In this document: in pieces, positions 32,617 to 34,106 of the stretch
How positions within the stretch are numbered: the stretch's first letter is position 1
How the letters are laid out: each line of letters begins with the position of its first letter
DNA from: Bacteroidales bacterium
Lineage (GTDB): Bacteria; Bacteroidota; Bacteroidia; Bacteroidales; SMBSF77
Reading direction: 5' to 3'
Length of the DNA stretch: 34,106 nucleotides
NCBI GenBank assembly: GCA_021106655.1
Contig: JAIOTT010000066.1
Coordinates: forward strand, 1 to 34,106
The notes under the pieces: generated by a model
What the model was told of the DNA's origin: nothing
Seen by the model: only the letters and a program-made list of their open reading frames with translations
Database searches by the model: none
Translations under genes and position numbers: made by a program

Positions 32617-32624
32617 CCTCCTTT
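32617..32624 (-). promoter_or_regulatory. Strong Shine-Dalgarno before the yitT-family gene
   Basis: The minus strand reads AAAGGAGG four bases before the ATG. Most genes in this window show no such site, as expected for Bacteroidota, so this one stands out. Confidence 0.6.
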
Positions 32625-32710
32625 ATCTTTATATAAAAATAATAACTTAAACTACTTATAATAAATCTCTTAACTACAATATCAACTAAATATCACTCAT
32701 TAAAGGCCGG

Positions 32711-32718
32711 CAAAAGTA
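32711..32718 (-). promoter_or_regulatory. -7 box of the yitT-family gene
   Basis: Minus-strand TACTTTTG matches TAnnTTTG and is identical to the antiporter's box at 4767. It lies 98 bp before the ATG. No clear -33 element was found. Confidence 0.45.
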
Positions 32719-32844
32719 AATAATTTTTCCATATCCAATAATAATTTAAAATTAATTTTCAAGGCAATACTAAATATTATGAATCAAGAATTGAAATATC
32801 CATATAACCAACTTATTAAACAAGTTATGAATGATTAATAATAT

Positions 32845-32934
32845 TTTTTACCCTCCCCAACCCCTCCCTACAAGTAGGGAAGGGCTTATAAGTGTTCTCC
32901 CACTATTCCTAGGGGGAGTTAGAGGGGGTAAAAA
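32845..32934. repeat. CCCTCCCCAACCCC-type inverted repeat
   Basis: The outer arms TTTTTACCCTCCCC... and ...GAGGGGGTAAAAA pair imperfectly over about 24 bp. Inside lies a tighter hairpin, CCCTCCCTA-CAAG-TAGGGAAGGG. The very GC-rich, pyrimidine/purine-biased arms contrast with the AT-rich setting, as in a dispersed element. Confidence 0.6.
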
Positions 32935-33092
32935 TTGAAGAGATAAATAGTAGTAGTTTATATTTATAGACAGACTCAAAATAAGTTACAATAATTATTA
33001 TAAGCATTTGTCGTTCATACTAATATTGTTAAAAAACCATCTTGAAGTTCTGATCATAATTATTTATTTTAGCATCTTATTCATTCCCGGAT

Positions 33093-34106
33093 TTGAAAAA
33101 ACTTAGCCTGTCATATGCTTTGGGGTTTATTTTATTTGCTGTCCTTACACAGGCTCAGGATTTGAATAACCTGCGCTGTCGAAATATTAATATAACTTCT
33201 GACACGATCAGCATTGATACTCTGAGTATTATTCCAGGTAGCTTTTATATTAAAAACTCCATTGGTAGTTATCTGGATGATAGCCTTTTCAGTATTAACT
33301 TTCCAGACTCAAGATTATACTTTAAAGATATCTCAGCTTTGACTGATAAAACATATACTATTTGTTACAGATACTTTCCTTATGATTTTTCGAGACAGTA
33401 CTACAATAAGAACAAGTCAATTATTGTACCTGATGGGTCAGGATCCTATAATCCTTTTAAGTTTAGTCCAGAAAAGAAGTCTCCTGATATATTCGAATTC
33501 GATGGTTTAAATAAAAGTGGTAGTATTTCACGCGGGATCAATTTTGGAAATAATCAGGATGTAGTTGTTAATTCAAATCTTAATCTGCAATTATCAGGTA
33601 AACTAAGCAAAGAAGTAGAGATACTTGCAGCAATCACTGACAATAACATGCCAATACAACCTTATGGAAACACTCAGTACATACAGGATTTTGATAAAGT
33701 TTATATTCAACTGTCAGGGAAAAATTCAAAACTTATTGCAGGTGATTTTGAACTTAACAGGCCACGAAGCTATTTCATGAATTTCTTTAAAAAAGTTCAG
33801 GGAGGAGACTTCCAGACCAAATTCAACATAAATACCAAATCTCGTGGAATAATGAATTTACATGCAGCAGCTGCTTTATCAAAAGGAAAATTTGCAAGAA
33901 ATAATATTCAGGGAATTGAAGGAAATCGGGGGCCATATCGACTAAGAGGAAATGAAAACGAATTATATATTATTGTGCTAGCCGGGACAGAGAAAGTTTT
34001 TATAGACGGGCAATTATTAACACGTGGACAGGAAAATGATTATATTATCGACTATAATACTGCTGAAATTATTTTTACACCGGAAATCTTAATTACTAAG
34101 GATAAA
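33093..34106 (+). CDS. Large exported Bacteroidota protein, 3' end cut by window edge
   Basis: The frame is open for 338 codons to the window end. The start is TTG at 33093: an in-frame TAA at 33057 excludes a long extension, no ATG is available, and the first residues MKKLSLSYALGFILFAVLTQ form a signal peptide with cleavage near TQAQD. The mature part is rich in beta strands and polar residues and includes FDGLNKSGSISRGINFGNNQ, VNSNLNLQLSGKLSKEVEI and YIIDYNTAEIIFTP. I recognise this as a conserved, unnamed large Bacteroidota protein, probably outer membrane or surface located. No catalytic motif is visible. Confidence 0.75.
   Translation, partial: MKKLSLSYALGFILFAVLTQAQDLNNLRCRNINITSDTISIDTLSIIPGSFYIKNSIGSYLDDSLFSINFPDSRLYFKDISALTDKTYTICYRYFPYDFSRQYYNKNKSIIVPDGSGSYNPFKFSPEKKSPDIFEFDGLNKSGSISRGINFGNNQDVVVNSNLNLQLSGKLSKEVEILAAITDNNMPIQPYGNTQYIQDFDKVYIQLSGKNSKLIAGDFELNRPRSYFMNFFKKVQGGDFQTKFNINTKSRGIMNLHAAAALSKGKFARNNIQGIEGNRGPYRLRGNENELYIIVLAGTEKVFIDGQLLTRGQENDYIIDYNTAEIIFTPEILITKDK

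Larger units (their letters stand above)
32613..33092. other. Divergent intergenic region
   Basis: The 480 bp between the yitT-family gene and the final gene contain the yitT promoter and Shine-Dalgarno site and a GC-rich hairpin element at 32845-32934. The stretch 32935-33092 shows no clear promoter or repeat. Confidence 0.55.

Noticed and set aside
1..34106. tRNA, rRNA or insertion-sequence transposase genes
   Set aside because: No cloverleaf, rRNA segment or transposase motif was recognised by eye, although a covariance search could not be run.

Overview
The window is AT-rich DNA from a member of the Bacteroidota, most likely an anaerobe; the exact lineage cannot be fixed from sequence alone. 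Evidence: several starts are preceded by the Bacteroidota -7 box TAnnTTTG, MurF and alanine racemase are fused, there is a PorW/SprE-type lipoprotein of the type IX secretion system, bactofilin and AtpZ are adjacent, and Shine-Dalgarno sites are almost absent. The HdrA-like flavoproteins, a tungsten-type aldehyde oxidoreductase and a WtpABC transporter point to anaerobic, low-potential metabolism.

Layout. (1) 1-4723: four genes of a membrane-linked heterodisulfide-reductase-like complex: two HdrA-type flavoproteins, a small winged-helix-like protein and a QmoC-like HdrC/cytochrome b fusion. The first gene is cut by the window edge. (2) 4806-6410: a KefB/CPA2 antiporter, then about 730 bp of non-coding DNA with small hairpins. 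(3) 7168-7690: a toxin-antitoxin pair whose toxin carries an in-frame stop. (4) 7990-14770: a tungsten island with an AOR-family enzyme, a terminator, a ModE-like operator, a ModE-like regulator broken by TGA, wtpA, an unrecognised lipoprotein with two sulfite-oxidase-like repeats, wtpB and wtpC. (5) 14769-16713: an ORF6N gene lying between a 17-codon relic of an mqnC gene and the intact mqnC. (6) 16899-23898: housekeeping genes (leucyl aminopeptidase, pdxA, murF-alr, a glycosyltransferase, a PHP phosphatase). (7) 24220-29053: atpI-like, atpZ, bactofilin and porW on the minus strand, and a divergent M23 peptidase gene broken by TAA just before its HxH motif. (8) 29184-32612: dxr, rseP and a convergent yitT-family gene. 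(9) 33093 to the end: the start of a large exported protein.

How the parts may work together (inference). AOR-family enzymes pass electrons to ferredoxin, the Hdr/Qmo-like complex could exchange them with menaquinone, and MqnC belongs to the futalosine route to menaquinone. WtpABC would supply tungstate for AOR, with the ModE-like protein and its palindromic operator as the control.

The most noteworthy signals are the tungsten island with its operator and unfamiliar lipoprotein, three separate in-frame nonsense codons in otherwise intact genes (each explicable as one C-to-T change), the mqnC relic beside ORF6N, and a set of perfect short palindromes scattered between genes.
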